The notes: generated by a model not told the origin, from the letters alone. A stretch of DNA of 64,000 bases from Kordia jejudonensis (GCF_001005315.1 NZ_LBMG01000001.1:62001-126000), one strand, 5' to 3'; positions 1 through 9,064 are shown, counted from the stretch's first letter. Program-made: numbers and translations.

Positions 1-1
1 T

Positions 2-157
2 TTTTTGTCACAAGATTGTTATCCGATTAAAGAAGCTGAAGCCAATAATGATTTGTATTTAGAAATGCCAAAGTACGGCGGGCATGTTGGTTTTTTTGAA
101 TTTGGTCAAATTTATCACACGGAAGCACAAGCGTTGAGTTTTGCTACTTCGGTTTAA
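2..157 (+). CDS. YheT/EMB8-like alpha/beta hydrolase, C-terminal fragment
   Basis: Open from the left edge to a TAA at 155-157, about 51 residues. The segment PKYGGHVGFFE carries the GGHxGF signature that holds the catalytic His of the YheT/EMB8 alpha/beta hydrolase family, and the preceding text (CYP, then a run to NNDLYLEMP) fits the end of that family. Everything upstream of the catalytic His is outside the window, so function is by family only. Its last 14 bases overlap the 3' end of the convergent PrsW-like gene. Confidence 0.75.
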   Translation, partial: FLSQDCYPIKEAEANNDLYLEMPKYGGHVGFFEFGQIYHTEAQALSFATSV

Positions 158-821
158 AGTGTGAGTTTTGTTGATGAATCCGAATGGCTTTTTGTGATAA
201 TAATATTCCAACAGCTAACGATAGAAACGCTCCAATAGAGATTCCTGGAATGTAATTGATGAATAAGAAGAAATCGTATATTCCGTGAAAACAGGTTGCT
301 AACGCCAATCCGAGTAAGTTGTATTTTACTCTGTTTCTGGAAAATTTAGCTTTTCCCATGTAATATCCCATGATGATTCCGAAGGTTGCATGTGCTGGAA
401 CTGCTGTAAATGCTCGGTACAAGGCAACTTCAATGCCACCTTGAAATGCGTATGCTAAGTTTTCGGTCACGGCAAATCCCATAGAAACCATAACGGCGTA
501 CATAATGCCATCGTAGGGTTCGTCAAATTCTTTATGTCGCTGCGCAAAATAGCGTACAAATATGTATTTGCTGAATTCTTCAACTAAGGCAACAACGATA
601 AATGCTTTGCAAAATTGAACCCAAATAATTTGATCGTCTATTCCTGGATAATACTGAGAGACAAATAAATGTGAGACAGAAGCTAGTAAGATACTACCAA
701 TTGCACCTAATAAAAAGCAGATAAATAACAAGTGCTTCGGTTCCTTATCATATTTATCGCTGTAATAAATATAAATTATAATCAAGAGCGCTGGTGCAAT
801 GGATAATAATATTAAAGGCAT
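144..821 (-). CDS. PrsW-family intramembrane metalloprotease
   Basis: A 225-residue polytopic membrane protein. It has the PrsW layout: an N-terminal membrane segment, a YDKEPK motif after the second segment, EEFSKY (EExxK, catalytic/metal site), then TENLAY (ExxxY) and a late HGIYDF (HxxxD). PrsW proteases cut anti-sigma factors or other membrane proteins; the target here is unknown. Length is typical of the family. It is a single gene facing away from yicC and overlapping the YheT-like fragment tail to tail. A TATTTTTG box on the minus strand sits just upstream of the start. Confidence 0.85.
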   Translation of the reverse strand: MPLILLSIAPALLIIIYIYYSDKYDKEPKHLLFICFLLGAIGSILLASVSHLFVSQYYPGIDDQIIWVQFCKAFIVVALVEEFSKYIFVRYFAQRHKEFDEPYDGIMYAVMVSMGFAVTENLAYAFQGGIEVALYRAFTAVPAHATFGIIMGYYMGKAKFSRNRVKYNLLGLALATCFHGIYDFFLFINYIPGISIGAFLSLAVGILLSQKAIRIHQQNSHFKPK

Positions 822-834
822 TCGGTAGTTTTGT

Positions 835-842
835 CAAAAATA
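835..842 (-). promoter_or_regulatory. possible -7 box (TATTTTTG) for the PrsW-like gene
   Basis: Reads TATTTTTG on the minus strand, matching the Bacteroidota -7 consensus TAnnTTTG, 13 bases before the start codon. No clear -33 TTTG was found, so this rests on one box only. Confidence 0.4.
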
Positions 843-1006
843 AAAAAACGAAAGATATAATGAAGGATTTAGCGGTGTTTATCGTTAGATTTTTTTGTAA
901 AAATTTCGGCGAAAGTCAAAAAATAATTTTACAAAATGTCCTGAAAACATACAGAATAGCTTTTGATAAATCTTAGCAATGTCGGTAATTTTACTATTTT
1001 TGCCGT

Positions 1007-1867
1007 ATGATAAAGTCTATGACCGGTTTCGGAAAGTCTGTAGAACAACTTCCGTCAAAAAAAATTACCATTGAATTAAAGTCGCTGAATAGTAAGAGTT
1101 TGGATTTGAATGCTCGAATTCCTTCTTATTATAGAGAAAAAGAACTGTCGATGCGAAAGTTAATTGCTTCTTCTTTGTTGAGAGGAAAGATTGATTTTTC
1201 ATTGTATGTAGAAGTGACTGCAGAAGAAACGTCTACCGTAGTTAACAAAGCGGTTGTTACCGAATATATGAACCAAATGCGCCAAATAGAGCCAAGCGCT
1301 TCAGCAGTGGAGCTGTTACAAATGGCGGTTCGTATGCCTGATGCACTCAAAACCGAACGTGAAGAAATTGACGAACGCGAATATGAAGTTATTTTGAAAG
1401 CATTGCAACATGCAATTCAAGAACTAAACAATTATAGAACTGCGGAAGGAAAAGTACTCGAAGAAGATTTTTTGCTACGTGTGCGAAATATTTCAGGCTT
1501 GTTGAATGATGTTATTGAAATTGATGATGAACGAATGGCTTCTGTAAAACAGCGTCTTCGTAAAGCATTGGATGATTTGAAAGAACAGGTTGATGAAAAT
1601 CGTTTTGAGCAGGAATTGATTTATTATTTAGAGAAGTTTGACATTACGGAAGAAAAAGTTCGTTTGGCAAATCACTTGGATTATTTTTCAAAGTCATTAC
1701 ATTCAAAAGATTCTAACGGAAAAAAATTAGGTTTCATTACACAAGAAATTGGTCGTGAAATTAATACTATTGGTTCAAAATCTAATTATGCGCCAATGCA
1801 ACAATTGGTTGTTCAAATGAAGGACGAATTGGAAAAAATTAAAGAACAATTGTTAAACGTTCTGTAA
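1007..1867 (+). CDS. yicC: YicC-family endoribonuclease
   Basis: 286 residues starting MIKSMTGFGKS, the standard YicC N-terminus, and ending in the DUF1732 region with GFITQEIGREINTIGSKS, the best conserved stretch of the family. YicC proteins are RNA endonucleases; in E. coli YicC affects small-RNA turnover. First gene of a yicC-gmk-nadD operon: its TAA overlaps the gmk ATG (TAATG), implying translational coupling. This order is common in Flavobacteriaceae. Confidence 0.93.
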   Translation: MIKSMTGFGKSVEQLPSKKITIELKSLNSKSLDLNARIPSYYREKELSMRKLIASSLLRGKIDFSLYVEVTAEETSTVVNKAVVTEYMNQMRQIEPSASAVELLQMAVRMPDALKTEREEIDEREYEVILKALQHAIQELNNYRTAEGKVLEEDFLLRVRNISGLLNDVIEIDDERMASVKQRLRKALDDLKEQVDENRFEQELIYYLEKFDITEEKVRLANHLDYFSKSLHSKDSNGKKLGFITQEIGREINTIGSKSNYAPMQQLVVQMKDELEKIKEQLLNVL

Positions 1868-2448
1868 TGAAAAGAGGGAAATTAATCGTATTTGCGGCGC
1901 CATCTGGTGCTGGAAAAACCACCATTGTACATCATTTATTAGGAATTCCTGAGCTCAATTTAGAATTTTCAATTTCGGCAGCTTCCCGCGAAAAACGTGG
2001 AAATGAAGTGGATGGAAAAGATTATTATTTTTTGTCTCCTAAAGATTTTAGACAGAAAATTAAAAATAAAGAATTTTTAGAGTGGGAAGAAGTGTATCCT
2101 GAAAATTATTATGGCACTTTGCAAACAGAAGTTGATCGTATTTGCGATGCAGGACGAAATGTGATTTTTGACATTGATGTTGTAGGTGCTTTGCGTATTA
2201 AACGAAAGTTTCCCGACGAAACCATCACTATTTTTGTAGAGCCACCAAGCATTAATGATTTGATTGTTCGCCTAAAAGGCAGAAAAACAGAAAGCGAAGA
2301 AAAGATAAAGATGCGTGTTTCTAAAGCGGCTGTTGAAATGGCAACTGCGCCACAGTTTGATGTTATTATACTGAATGATCATTTGGAAAATGCTAAAGCA
2401 GAAGCAGAAAAAATTGTTGCTGATTTTATCGGACTAGAAAAGGAATAA
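1867..2448 (+). CDS. gmk: Guanylate kinase
   Basis: 193 residues. Phosphorylates GMP to GDP with ATP in the cytoplasm. The P-loop is FAAPSGAGKTT near residue 10; the GMP-binding region includes SAASREKRGNEVDGKDYYF and the FLEWEEVYPENYYGT stretch; the lid region holds RLKGRKTES. Length is normal. The start codon overlaps the yicC stop, and nadD follows after 4 bases. Confidence 0.97.
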   Translation: MKRGKLIVFAAPSGAGKTTIVHHLLGIPELNLEFSISAASREKRGNEVDGKDYYFLSPKDFRQKIKNKEFLEWEEVYPENYYGTLQTEVDRICDAGRNVIFDIDVVGALRIKRKFPDETITIFVEPPSINDLIVRLKGRKTESEEKIKMRVSKAAVEMATAPQFDVIILNDHLENAKAEAEKIVADFIGLEKE

Positions 2449-2452
2449 TTAC

Positions 2453-3034
2453 ATGAAGGTTGGTTTGTATTTTGGAACGTTTAATCCGATTCATATTGGA
2501 CATTTGGCAATTGCCAATCATATGGCAGAATATAGTGATTTAGATGCTATTTGGATGGTGGTTACGCCGCACAATCCATTTAAAAAGAAAAGTACATTGC
2601 TCGACAATCATCATCGGTATGAAATGGTCAGTATTGCTACGGAAGAATATCCAAAAATTCAGCCAAGTAATATTGAGTTTAAACTTCCACAACCCAATTA
2701 TACCGTACATACGTTAGCCCATTTACAAGAAAAGTATCCGCAACACGAGTTTTGCCTTATTATGGGCGAAGACAATTTGAAAAGTTTGCACAAGTGGAAA
2801 AACTACGAAGTGATTTTAGAAAATCATGAGGTGTATGTATATCCAAGAATTTCAGAAGGAACTGTGGAACATCAGTTTACAGATCATCCAAAAATACATA
2901 AAGTAAACGCTCCAATTATGGAGATTTCTTCTACGTTTATTAGAAAAGCCATTAAAGAACAGAAAAATATAAAACCATTGTTACCTGAACATGTTTGGAA
3001 TTATATTGATTTGATGAATTTTTACAAGAAGTAA
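2453..3034 (+). CDS. nadD: Nicotinate-nucleotide adenylyltransferase
   Basis: 193 residues. Transfers AMP from ATP to nicotinate mononucleotide in NAD synthesis. The nucleotidyltransferase signature GTFNPIHIGHLAIA is at residues 8-21 (the HxGH motif is HIGH) and the C-terminal ISSTFIRKAIKE carries the second conserved motif. Last gene of the yicC-gmk-nadD operon. It converges with the small exported-protein gene, leaving one base between the stops. Confidence 0.96.
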   Translation: MKVGLYFGTFNPIHIGHLAIANHMAEYSDLDAIWMVVTPHNPFKKKSTLLDNHHRYEMVSIATEEYPKIQPSNIEFKLPQPNYTVHTLAHLQEKYPQHEFCLIMGEDNLKSLHKWKNYEVILENHEVYVYPRISEGTVEHQFTDHPKIHKVNAPIMEISSTFIRKAIKEQKNIKPLLPEHVWNYIDLMNFYKK

Positions 3035-3035
3035 C

Positions 3036-3425
3036 TTAGTTTAATACTTTATCATAAAGGTATTCTTCTCCTTTTTCTATATCGCCCAGCACTAAGATAT
3101 CGTTATTATTTTCGTTCATATCTTTTAGTTCGTAATAATCTAACATTTCTCCGTTTTCATCAGACATTTCTATGATTAGGGAACGATTTTCATTTGTTTT
3201 ATTATATGCCGAAGAAATATGATATGCGCATTTTTTGTATTCTTTACCAACATAGTAATATTTGCATACTCCGTTTTTAGAAAATTCGAGTTTGTAATCT
3301 GGATTTGTTTGCGAAACCCATGTGCCAACAATTTGTTTGTGTGGTTTGGCAAAGGAAGTAATTCCCATCAATATTAGGAGCAATAAAGAAAGTGGAATAA
3401 TAATTAATGCGCGTTTACTTCTCAT
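3036..3425 (-). CDS. Small exported hypothetical protein (lipocalin-like?)
   Basis: 129 residues with one N-terminal hydrophobic segment (LIIIPLSLLLLILMGITSFA) that reads as a signal peptide or anchor. The mature part opens KQIVGTWVSQTNPDYKLEFSKNGVCKYYY, a pattern seen in small lipocalin-like or META-like beta-barrel proteins of Bacteroidota, where GTW starts the first strand. No catalytic motif is visible. Function unknown; single gene. Confidence 0.7.
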   Translation of the reverse strand: MRSKRALIIIPLSLLLLILMGITSFAKPHKQIVGTWVSQTNPDYKLEFSKNGVCKYYYVGKEYKKCAYHISSAYNKTNENRSLIIEMSDENGEMLDYYELKDMNENNNDILVLGDIEKGEEYLYDKVLN

Positions 3426-3520
3426 GACATTAGCATTTAGATGGCAATATTATGAGATTTTAGTAGTATGGAACAAGGGGACTTTTCCCCTTTTTTGTAG
3501 GGTTTTAACTTTAATTCATA

Positions 3521-3549
3521 AAAAAACTCCTCAAATTTGAGGAGTTTTT
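3521..3549 (-). terminator. Rho-independent terminator of the LysM gene (possibly bidirectional)
   Basis: Perfect inverted repeat AAAAACTCCTCAAA / TTTGAGGAGTTTTT with almost no loop, 10 bases past the stop of the minus-strand LysM gene. A/T tracts on both sides let it act in either direction, which would also protect the divergent small gene. Confidence 0.8.
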
Positions 3550-3559
3550 CTTGTTTTTA

Positions 3560-4069
3560 CTAGTTGTCTAGTGCTGGAATTCGTAATACTTGTCCTGGAT
3601 AGATCAAGTTTGGATCTTTCAACATCGGTTTGTTTGCTTCGAAAATCACTGGATATTTCATGGCATTTCCGTAGTATTGTTTTGCAATTTTTCCAAGTGT
3701 ATCGCCTTTAGCAACTGTGTGAAATTGTGCTTCTGGCTCTTCATGTTCCACTTCCATTCTGTCATCAACCATGGCAATTCCGTGTGTATTTCCAACGACT
3801 AAAATTACTTTTTCTTTGGTTGTTTGGTCGTGTGCTTTTCCAGATATAATTGCGGTATCGCCTTCTAGTGAAACTTCTAAGTTTTCAACGTGTAGGTCTA
3901 AGTCGCTAATTGTTTCTTTGATGGACGCTTCTGCTTCCGCTTTTGCTTTTGCGGCTGCTTCTGCAACTTCAGCTGCTTTTTCGGCAGCAACTTCGGCAGC
4001 TTCTTCTGCTGTTGTTTTTCCGCCAAATAGTTTCGCTCCTGCATCTTTGATAAATGAAAATAATCCCAT
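3560..4069 (-). CDS. BON-LysM protein, YgaU/Kbp-like
   Basis: 169 residues. Order: short N-terminal segment MGLFSFIKDAGAKLFGG, an Ala/Glu-rich probable coiled coil (about residues 20-50), a BON domain (about 55-110, with GKAHDQTTKEKVILVVGN), and a C-terminal LysM domain (about 118-166, HTVAKGDTLGKIAKQYYGN ... NPNLIYPGQVLRIP). This is the architecture of E. coli YgaU/Kbp, a cytoplasmic potassium-binding protein. There is no signal peptide, which agrees with that. The Ala-rich linker is longer than in E. coli. A strong terminator follows. Confidence 0.88.
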   Translation of the reverse strand: MGLFSFIKDAGAKLFGGKTTAEEAAEVAAEKAAEVAEAAAKAKAEAEASIKETISDLDLHVENLEVSLEGDTAIISGKAHDQTTKEKVILVVGNTHGIAMVDDRMEVEHEEPEAQFHTVAKGDTLGKIAKQYYGNAMKYPVIFEANKPMLKDPNLIYPGQVLRIPALDN

Positions 4070-4516
4070 AATTTTTTTGTTTTTATTAGTATTTATTGTG
4101 TTTTTTTATTGTGTTGTGAAAGTACGAATTATCAAGCAGTCTACAAAGATTCACTGCTATTTCTACAACTTTACGATGTAGTGCAAAAAGTTTCTTTAAA
4201 TTACATTTTTGTATACTTTTCAAAATACTTTTTGATGAATAATGAAGCTTTATAATCGAATAAAAATAGCTTCAAAAAACTCCATTGAAGAACGGAGTTA
4301 GTTCAACTTGCTATTTTGTATGCGTTTTTCAGGTTTTTTTATATTGCTCCTGAAGAATATCTCTCTATTTAGAATGATTTGAGAAACCTTGAGAAGATTC
4401 CGTCCTTCGACGGAATTACTTCAACTTTTCAAGTTGAAGTAAAAAAGAAACAGTTTTCACACGAATGCGAAAACTGTTTCTAAACTAAATAACCAACCAA
4501 AGTCTTTATGTCTTTA
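4070..4516. other. Non-coding interval with several hairpins
   Basis: No gene seen. It holds an imperfect long hairpin at 4263-4318 (outer arms AAAATAGC/GCTATTTT, inner arms ACTCC/GGAGT), two tandem perfect hairpins at 4397-4416 (ATTCCGTC/GACGGAAT) and 4418-4440 (ACTTCAACTT/AAGTTGAAGT), and a terminator at 4447-4480. The word TTCAACTT recurs near both the first and third structures. Confidence 0.6.
4447..4480 (-). terminator. Terminator of the 4517-5461 lipoprotein gene
   Basis: 12-base perfect stem GAAACAGTTTTC / GAAAACTGTTTC with a 10-base loop. On the minus strand it is followed by six T residues, and it lies 37 bases past the lipoprotein gene's stop. Confidence 0.8.
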
Positions 4517-5461
4517 TTATTTTTTAAAGTCGTCTTTGTTGAAGACTTTATTTTTTATCTTTTTACGTTTTTTGTCGGTCTGCTTCAACTTTGTGGAGCT
4601 TCCGTCTGTAGAAGGTCGTAAGTACTGAATGTATCCTCTTCCTTCAAATTCGTATGTTGTTCCCGAATCTGGGTGAAACAACTCTATTGTTCCGTCATCT
4701 ATAACGTTGAGTTCAAAGTATTCATTGTCTAGATAATCATAATCTAATGTTAAAACTTTTGAATACGGATTGTTCGGTACGTCGTATACAGTGTATATTC
4801 CTTCGTAATCGTATAGTAAGTTTGAAATTGGCGTACCAACCGCATCTCTTGATGAAAGGAAGGTATCGTCATTTCCGCCAGCTAAAAACGTTAGAAAGTT
4901 TTCTTCGTCAAACGCGTTTAACATTCCAGCTTGACTGGTATATACTTTTTCCCATGCCGTAAATTCCTGTAATAGATAATGAATGTTGTCATAGAATACA
5001 AAGTCATAATCAAAGTTTGAACGCTGATATCCTGTTAGGTAATAGCTTGTATTTGTAGATGTATCTACCAAACGGATTCTGTTGACACCTAGCTGATCAA
5101 CACGTAATGGATAATATCCGTCAACATCATGATCAATGTCTACATAGGTAAAATCGGTTCCGTATATACCAACATCAATTCCGTAGCCATTTCCGTTGTT
5201 TCCAATTCCTGAGATATTATTGTTTGCGTATAAGACTCCATTTCTAAACGAAACTGTAAATGCACGTTGTAAAAAAGGAACTTCACCGTTTCCAGTAGTT
5301 TCATTGATATTTACGTACCAAAGTTCATACGAGTTTAAAAGTTGCCCCAAGCTAATGCCTGGTTCGTCAATAATAGCATCTTCAACTAATACTTCTGTGT
5401 AGCATGAACTCAATAGCGTACTAAATAGTGTAATCGATAAGAGTAGTTTTAGCGTCTTCAT
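4517..5461 (-). CDS. Surface or periplasmic lipoprotein of unknown function
   Basis: 314 residues. A type II signal peptide ends in LLSSC (lipobox; Cys19-20). The mature chain is rich in Asp, Asn and Tyr, with repeated short beta-type blocks (GNNGNGYGIDVGIYGTDFTYV and similar), and ends in a Lys-rich tail (KQTDKKRKKIKNK). No enzyme motif is visible. Homologues in flavobacteria are sometimes labelled nicotinate-nucleotide adenylyltransferase, probably from the neighbouring nadD; nothing in this protein supports that name. Single gene with its own terminator. Confidence 0.75.
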   Translation of the reverse strand: MKTLKLLLSITLFSTLLSSCYTEVLVEDAIIDEPGISLGQLLNSYELWYVNINETTGNGEVPFLQRAFTVSFRNGVLYANNNISGIGNNGNGYGIDVGIYGTDFTYVDIDHDVDGYYPLRVDQLGVNRIRLVDTSTNTSYYLTGYQRSNFDYDFVFYDNIHYLLQEFTAWEKVYTSQAGMLNAFDEENFLTFLAGGNDDTFLSSRDAVGTPISNLLYDYEGIYTVYDVPNNPYSKVLTLDYDYLDNEYFELNVIDDGTIELFHPDSGTTYEFEGRGYIQYLRPSTDGSSTKLKQTDKKRKKIKNKVFNKDDFKK

Positions 5462-5561
5462 AAGCCAATCATTTTAAAGTTGATATGAAACTACTTTCAA
5501 AACGTGTGCCAAAAAAGTAAATCCTAGATTTTAAAGCGTACGATAAGAGCAATATTTTATG

Positions 5562-5569
5562 TATTTTTG
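5562..5569 (+). promoter_or_regulatory. possible -7 box (TATTTTTG) for gpsA
   Basis: Matches TAnnTTTG and lies 20 bases before the gpsA start. No convincing -33 element was found. Confidence 0.35.
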
Positions 5570-5589
5570 AATTATAGATATCTTTTTTT

Positions 5590-6591
5590 ATGAATAAAGA
5601 ATTAAAATACGCTGTTTTTGGTGCTGGAAGTTGGGCAACTGCCATTGTAAAAATGTTATGTGAAAATTTAGATGAGATCGGATGGTACATGCGAAGCGTT
5701 TATACAAAAGAGCATTTGCTGAAAGAGCAACACAATCCTAGCTATTTGAGTTCTGTAGAATTTAATATTGATAAGTTAAAAATTAGCAATGATATTAATG
5801 AAATTGCAGCACATGCTGATGTGTTGATTTTTGTAATTCCATCTGCCTTTATTTATAGCGAATTGCAAAAACTTACTACTGATATTTCAGATAAAGTTAT
5901 CGTTTCTGCCGTAAAAGGAATTATTCCAGAGTCCGGATTGTTGGTAGGCGAGCATTTTCATGATGTGTATAAAACGCCGTTTGAAAATATTGCTGTTATA
6001 GCAGGACCTTGTCATGCCGAAGAAGTTGCGTTGGAACGTTTATCGTATTTAACGATTTCTTGTGCAGACCAAGATAAGGCACAAAAAATAGCCGATACAT
6101 TATCGAGCAGTTATATTAAAACAAAAATTAGTGATGATGTTATTGGTACTGAATATGCCGTAATGTTAAAGAATATTTACGCTATTGCCGCAGGAATTGC
6201 ACACGGATTGGGTTATGGAGATAATTTTCAAAGTGTGTTGATGAGTAATGCCATTCGTGAAATGAAACGCTTTATTAAGAAAGTACACAAGATGAAACGT
6301 AACATTAATAATTCTGCTTATTTGGGCGATTTGTTAGTGACTGGCTATTCTGTTTTTTCTCGAAATCGTATGTTTGGAAATATGATTGGGAAAGGCTACA
6401 CCGTAAAATCTGCACAAATGGAAATGAACATGGTTGCCGAAGGATATTATGCAACGAATAGTGCGTATTTGTTGAATCAGGAGAATGATAAGAAAACCAA
6501 TATGCCAATTATTGATGCAGTATACGCGATTTTGTATCAGAATAAAGATCCGAAGAAAGTTTTTATGAAGTTAACAGATAAGTTGGATTGA
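5590..6591 (+). CDS. gpsA: Glycerol-3-phosphate dehydrogenase [NAD(P)+]
   Basis: 333 residues. Reduces dihydroxyacetone phosphate to sn-glycerol 3-phosphate for phospholipid synthesis. The Rossmann nucleotide loop is FGAGSWATA (residues 8-16). IAGPCHAEEV and EYAVMLKNIYAIAAGIAHG (catalytic Lys in LKN) are conserved family blocks, followed by GDLLVTGYSVFSRN (the usual GDLxxTxxSxxSRN). It stands alone, 550 bases before the end of the NRPS region. Confidence 0.95.
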   Translation: MNKELKYAVFGAGSWATAIVKMLCENLDEIGWYMRSVYTKEHLLKEQHNPSYLSSVEFNIDKLKISNDINEIAAHADVLIFVIPSAFIYSELQKLTTDISDKVIVSAVKGIIPESGLLVGEHFHDVYKTPFENIAVIAGPCHAEEVALERLSYLTISCADQDKAQKIADTLSSSYIKTKISDDVIGTEYAVMLKNIYAIAAGIAHGLGYGDNFQSVLMSNAIREMKRFIKKVHKMKRNINNSAYLGDLLVTGYSVFSRNRMFGNMIGKGYTVKSAQMEMNMVAEGYYATNSAYLLNQENDKKTNMPIIDAVYAILYQNKDPKKVFMKLTDKLD

Positions 6592-7141
6592 TGTTGTTTT
6601 GAAGATTTGTCAATTTGTTGATTCGTTAATTCGTTGATTTGTTGATTTGGTTGTCATTTTTTACGAATTTGCGTGAAGGATTGAGGCATTTGTTGAAGCT
6701 CTCTCCAACTTGATTGGAGAAGCGACTGCCGAAAGCCTGACCGTTTACGGACACGCCCGCAATAGTATGATGAAATGTATTTAGAAACACAATCATAACG
6801 TCAGTTCGATATAGGTAATTCAATTCCTATTTATAATCAAGCATGAAAACTCTCTGCTAATTACCATATTTTCTGTGTTTTATTTTCATTTTCTTTGCTT
6901 TCCCAAAGAAAAGAAACAAAAGAAAGGGAACTTTTCCAGAGGTATTTTTAGTTTTTCTTTTAAGGAAAAACTAAAACCGCATGAATTTCCCTAAATTTTT
7001 TCCAAGGCTTCAAAAATTTTTAACGGAAAATCCCTGCTATACTTCGGAAAAGAAAAATATCGAACTAAATTTTTAACGTCGAACTCAGCTTATTACACAT
7101 TTACTATATTCCCAATACGATAGTCCGCCGTTTTTCTTTTT
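6592..7141. other. Non-coding interval with simple repeats and a dispersed repeat
   Basis: No gene seen. 6605-6650 is a degenerate run of TTGTTGATT/TTCGTTAA words. 6702-6720 is a small hairpin (TCTCCAA/TTGGAGA). 6720-6762 is a GC-richer patch unlike its surroundings. 6795-7087 is one arm of the long inverted repeat described separately. Confidence 0.6.
6795..7087 (+). repeat. Dispersed ~290 bp repeat, copy A (inverted partner at 62329-62620)
   Basis: Bases 6875-7085 match the reverse complement of 62331-62541 almost perfectly over 211 bases, with only a few differences. The homology continues, more diverged, to the left end AACGTCAGTTCGATAT. The ends are roughly inverted: AGTTCGATAT at the left, ATATCGAACT and CGAACTCA at the right. 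The centre has a 12-base perfect stem at 6946-6957/6965-6976 (TTTTAGTTTTTC/GAAAAACTAAAA). There is no transposase inside, so it may be a MITE-like or other non-autonomous element. Confidence 0.85.
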
Positions 7142-9064
7142 TTATATGAATCCCCAATGAAATAAGTAGATTGCTAAGAGTATGTTGGAAAACAATACTG
7201 TAAATGTGATACTTCTGTCTTTCATGTTTCGAATTCCCGCAAAGAAAATGATTGTAGTGATTGCAATGCAACAAATGAAAGGCAGTATGAAACTAAATAG
7301 ATATGCATATTTTTCTGGCAGACCAAAGACAAGTACGTAGAAGTTTTGTGTTGATATGTCTTGAATAGCAATGATGAATCCTGCAATGATAATAATAGCC
7401 AATACAGAAGAAATTAGTAATAGTATTTTTAGAATTGTATAGAGTTTATGACTTTTTTCTTTTTTGCGAAAGGATAATATGTAAGCGAAAATGGCAAGTA
7501 GTATTACGACCAACGCTATGACCAATGGCAACAAGAAAACCATGTCCAAGTTTTGCAAACTATTCCCCATATTTACCACGCCACCATTGATGTGAACGCC
7601 TTTTACGAAACTAACTTTTAGTTGATCGAATTCGTTGTTTAGTTCTGCTGTAGGATTTTGCAAGAAGGTATTTGTCGTTTGAAATCCGATAGGCGAAAAA
7701 CCAGCTGCATGTCCAAAAGCTTTGGCTTCTATCCATTGGGCATTGGGCAGTTTTTTGACTAGTTTTTCGGCATTTGTCGAAGGTGTAATTGGATCAAAAC
7801 CTCCCGAAAATAGTAAGATTGGCACATTTATTTGTTTGGGAATGGTATCGAGAGATTTTTGCATTAGTTGTCGCCCTTGATTCCATTGCTGACACACTAA
7901 AAAGTCCGAACGATAAAACGATAAACCTTCGTTTAGTGATGTTTGTTTGCTTACATCTTGTGTGTAGGCTTCCAAAGAATTGTTTGGAATAGTTTCAGCA
8001 CACGTACTACAGTAATATGCGCCATAATCTAAACTTAAAGCTCCTGAAAAAGCGGCTACCAACGCACTTAACGCAGCTTCATTACCATCGTGAAATTGAT
8101 AAATGAGCATTGGCAATACTTCAATTAATTTGTATTGATACAATGCTTGATGAATGGCAACTTTAAAATCTTCTGCATTATAGGTAAATTCGCCACTTTC
8201 AATGACATTTTTATCAACTTTAACTGTGATTGGATTTTGCTTTAGTTTTTCAATGGTTGCATAATAAGTAGCTTCCAAATTAGGGTATTCCGTTTTGCAT
8301 TCTGGATTGTTTTCACAAATACTAAATAGTTTGTCCAGACTTTGTATGTAGTTTGACGTATTTTTTGTGTAGTAATTATCTATTTCGGCAATAGGCGAAT
8401 CTAATATTAATGCGCGTACATCGGCAGGAAAGTGTTTGGCATATTCCTGTACAACGTAAGTTCCGTACGACACGCCATATACATTCCATTGTGCATATTG
8501 AAAATGGTTTTTTAGCGCATGTAAGTCCTTCGCAGTTGCCATACTATGATAGTTATTTATATCTATATTATTGGTAATGAGATTTCTTTGACATTGCAAT
8601 GCTGCTGCTACTTTTTGCTGTTCGTCTTCGTTTGCTGTTTGATTTTTAGCTAAGATTTTAAAGAATTCTTTTCCTAAGTCTGGGCAAAGTCTTGGTTCCG
8701 AAAAACCTGTTCCACGTGCATCGACTAGAATGATATCGAAGTTTTTTCGCAACGGATTTTCTAGCCACCACCAAATACCTTCTACAGCACTTGCGCCTGG
8801 TCCGCCTTCAACAATTACAATGGCTTCTGCATTTGCAGTATTGGAGGTATTTTTGAGCTTTGCTACTGCTAGTTGTATTTTTTTCCCTTGCGGGTTTTCC
8901 CAATTTTCAGGCACCGTAAACTTTCCCCATTGTATCGTTTGTTGTGTTATAAAAGTATTATTTGGGTACAAAGAGTTTACTTCCTCAAACGACGTATGTT
9001 TTTCTTGACCAAATACGTGTATACTGAAGAAGAAGAATAAGATGATAAAAAAGTGGTGTTTCAT
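7142..9064 (-). CDS. Secreted alpha/beta hydrolase, tripeptidyl-aminopeptidase-like, with C-terminal membrane region
   Basis: 640 residues. A signal peptide ends at VFGQ. The alpha/beta-hydrolase part has the oxyanion loop VEGGPGAS, DARGTGFSEPR, the nucleophile elbow GVSYGT, the acid in SGGFDPITP and the His in GHAAGF. This is the prolyl/tripeptidyl aminopeptidase (TAP) arrangement, including the TAP-type C-terminal block. The last ~140 residues add about four membrane segments, which is unusual for the family. Its start overlaps the stop of the phosphopantetheinyl transferase gene (ATGA type), so it is probably the last gene of the cluster transcript. A role in peptide maturation or resistance is possible but unproven. 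Confidence 0.8.
   Translation of the reverse strand: MKHHFFIILFFFFSIHVFGQEKHTSFEEVNSLYPNNTFITQQTIQWGKFTVPENWENPQGKKIQLAVAKLKNTSNTANAEAIVIVEGGPGASAVEGIWWWLENPLRKNFDIILVDARGTGFSEPRLCPDLGKEFFKILAKNQTANEDEQQKVAAALQCQRNLITNNIDINNYHSMATAKDLHALKNHFQYAQWNVYGVSYGTYVVQEYAKHFPADVRALILDSPIAEIDNYYTKNTSNYIQSLDKLFSICENNPECKTEYPNLEATYYATIEKLKQNPITVKVDKNVIESGEFTYNAEDFKVAIHQALYQYKLIEVLPMLIYQFHDGNEAALSALVAAFSGALSLDYGAYYCSTCAETIPNNSLEAYTQDVSKQTSLNEGLSFYRSDFLVCQQWNQGRQLMQKSLDTIPKQINVPILLFSGGFDPITPSTNAEKLVKKLPNAQWIEAKAFGHAAGFSPIGFQTTNTFLQNPTAELNNEFDQLKVSFVKGVHINGGVVNMGNSLQNLDMVFLLPLVIALVVILLAIFAYILSFRKKEKSHKLYTILKILLLISSVLAIIIIAGFIIAIQDISTQNFYVLVFGLPEKYAYLFSFILPFICCIAITTIIFFAGIRNMKDRSITFTVLFSNILLAIYLFHWGFI

Noticed and set aside
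794-976. 60-residue plus-strand frame between the PrsW-like gene and yicC
   Set aside because: Starts inside the PrsW-like gene, AT-driven composition, no recognisable feature.
995-1002. TATTTTTG box upstream of yicC
   Set aside because: Only 4 bases before the ATG, too close for a promoter unless the message is leaderless.
3771-4181. 136-residue plus-strand frame over the LysM gene
   Set aside because: Antisense of the Ala-rich coiled coil of the LysM protein; low-complexity Ala/Ser shadow.
6605-6650. Possible CRISPR-like or regulatory repeat array
   Set aside because: Irregular TTGTTGATT words with no constant spacer; simple-sequence slippage explains it.
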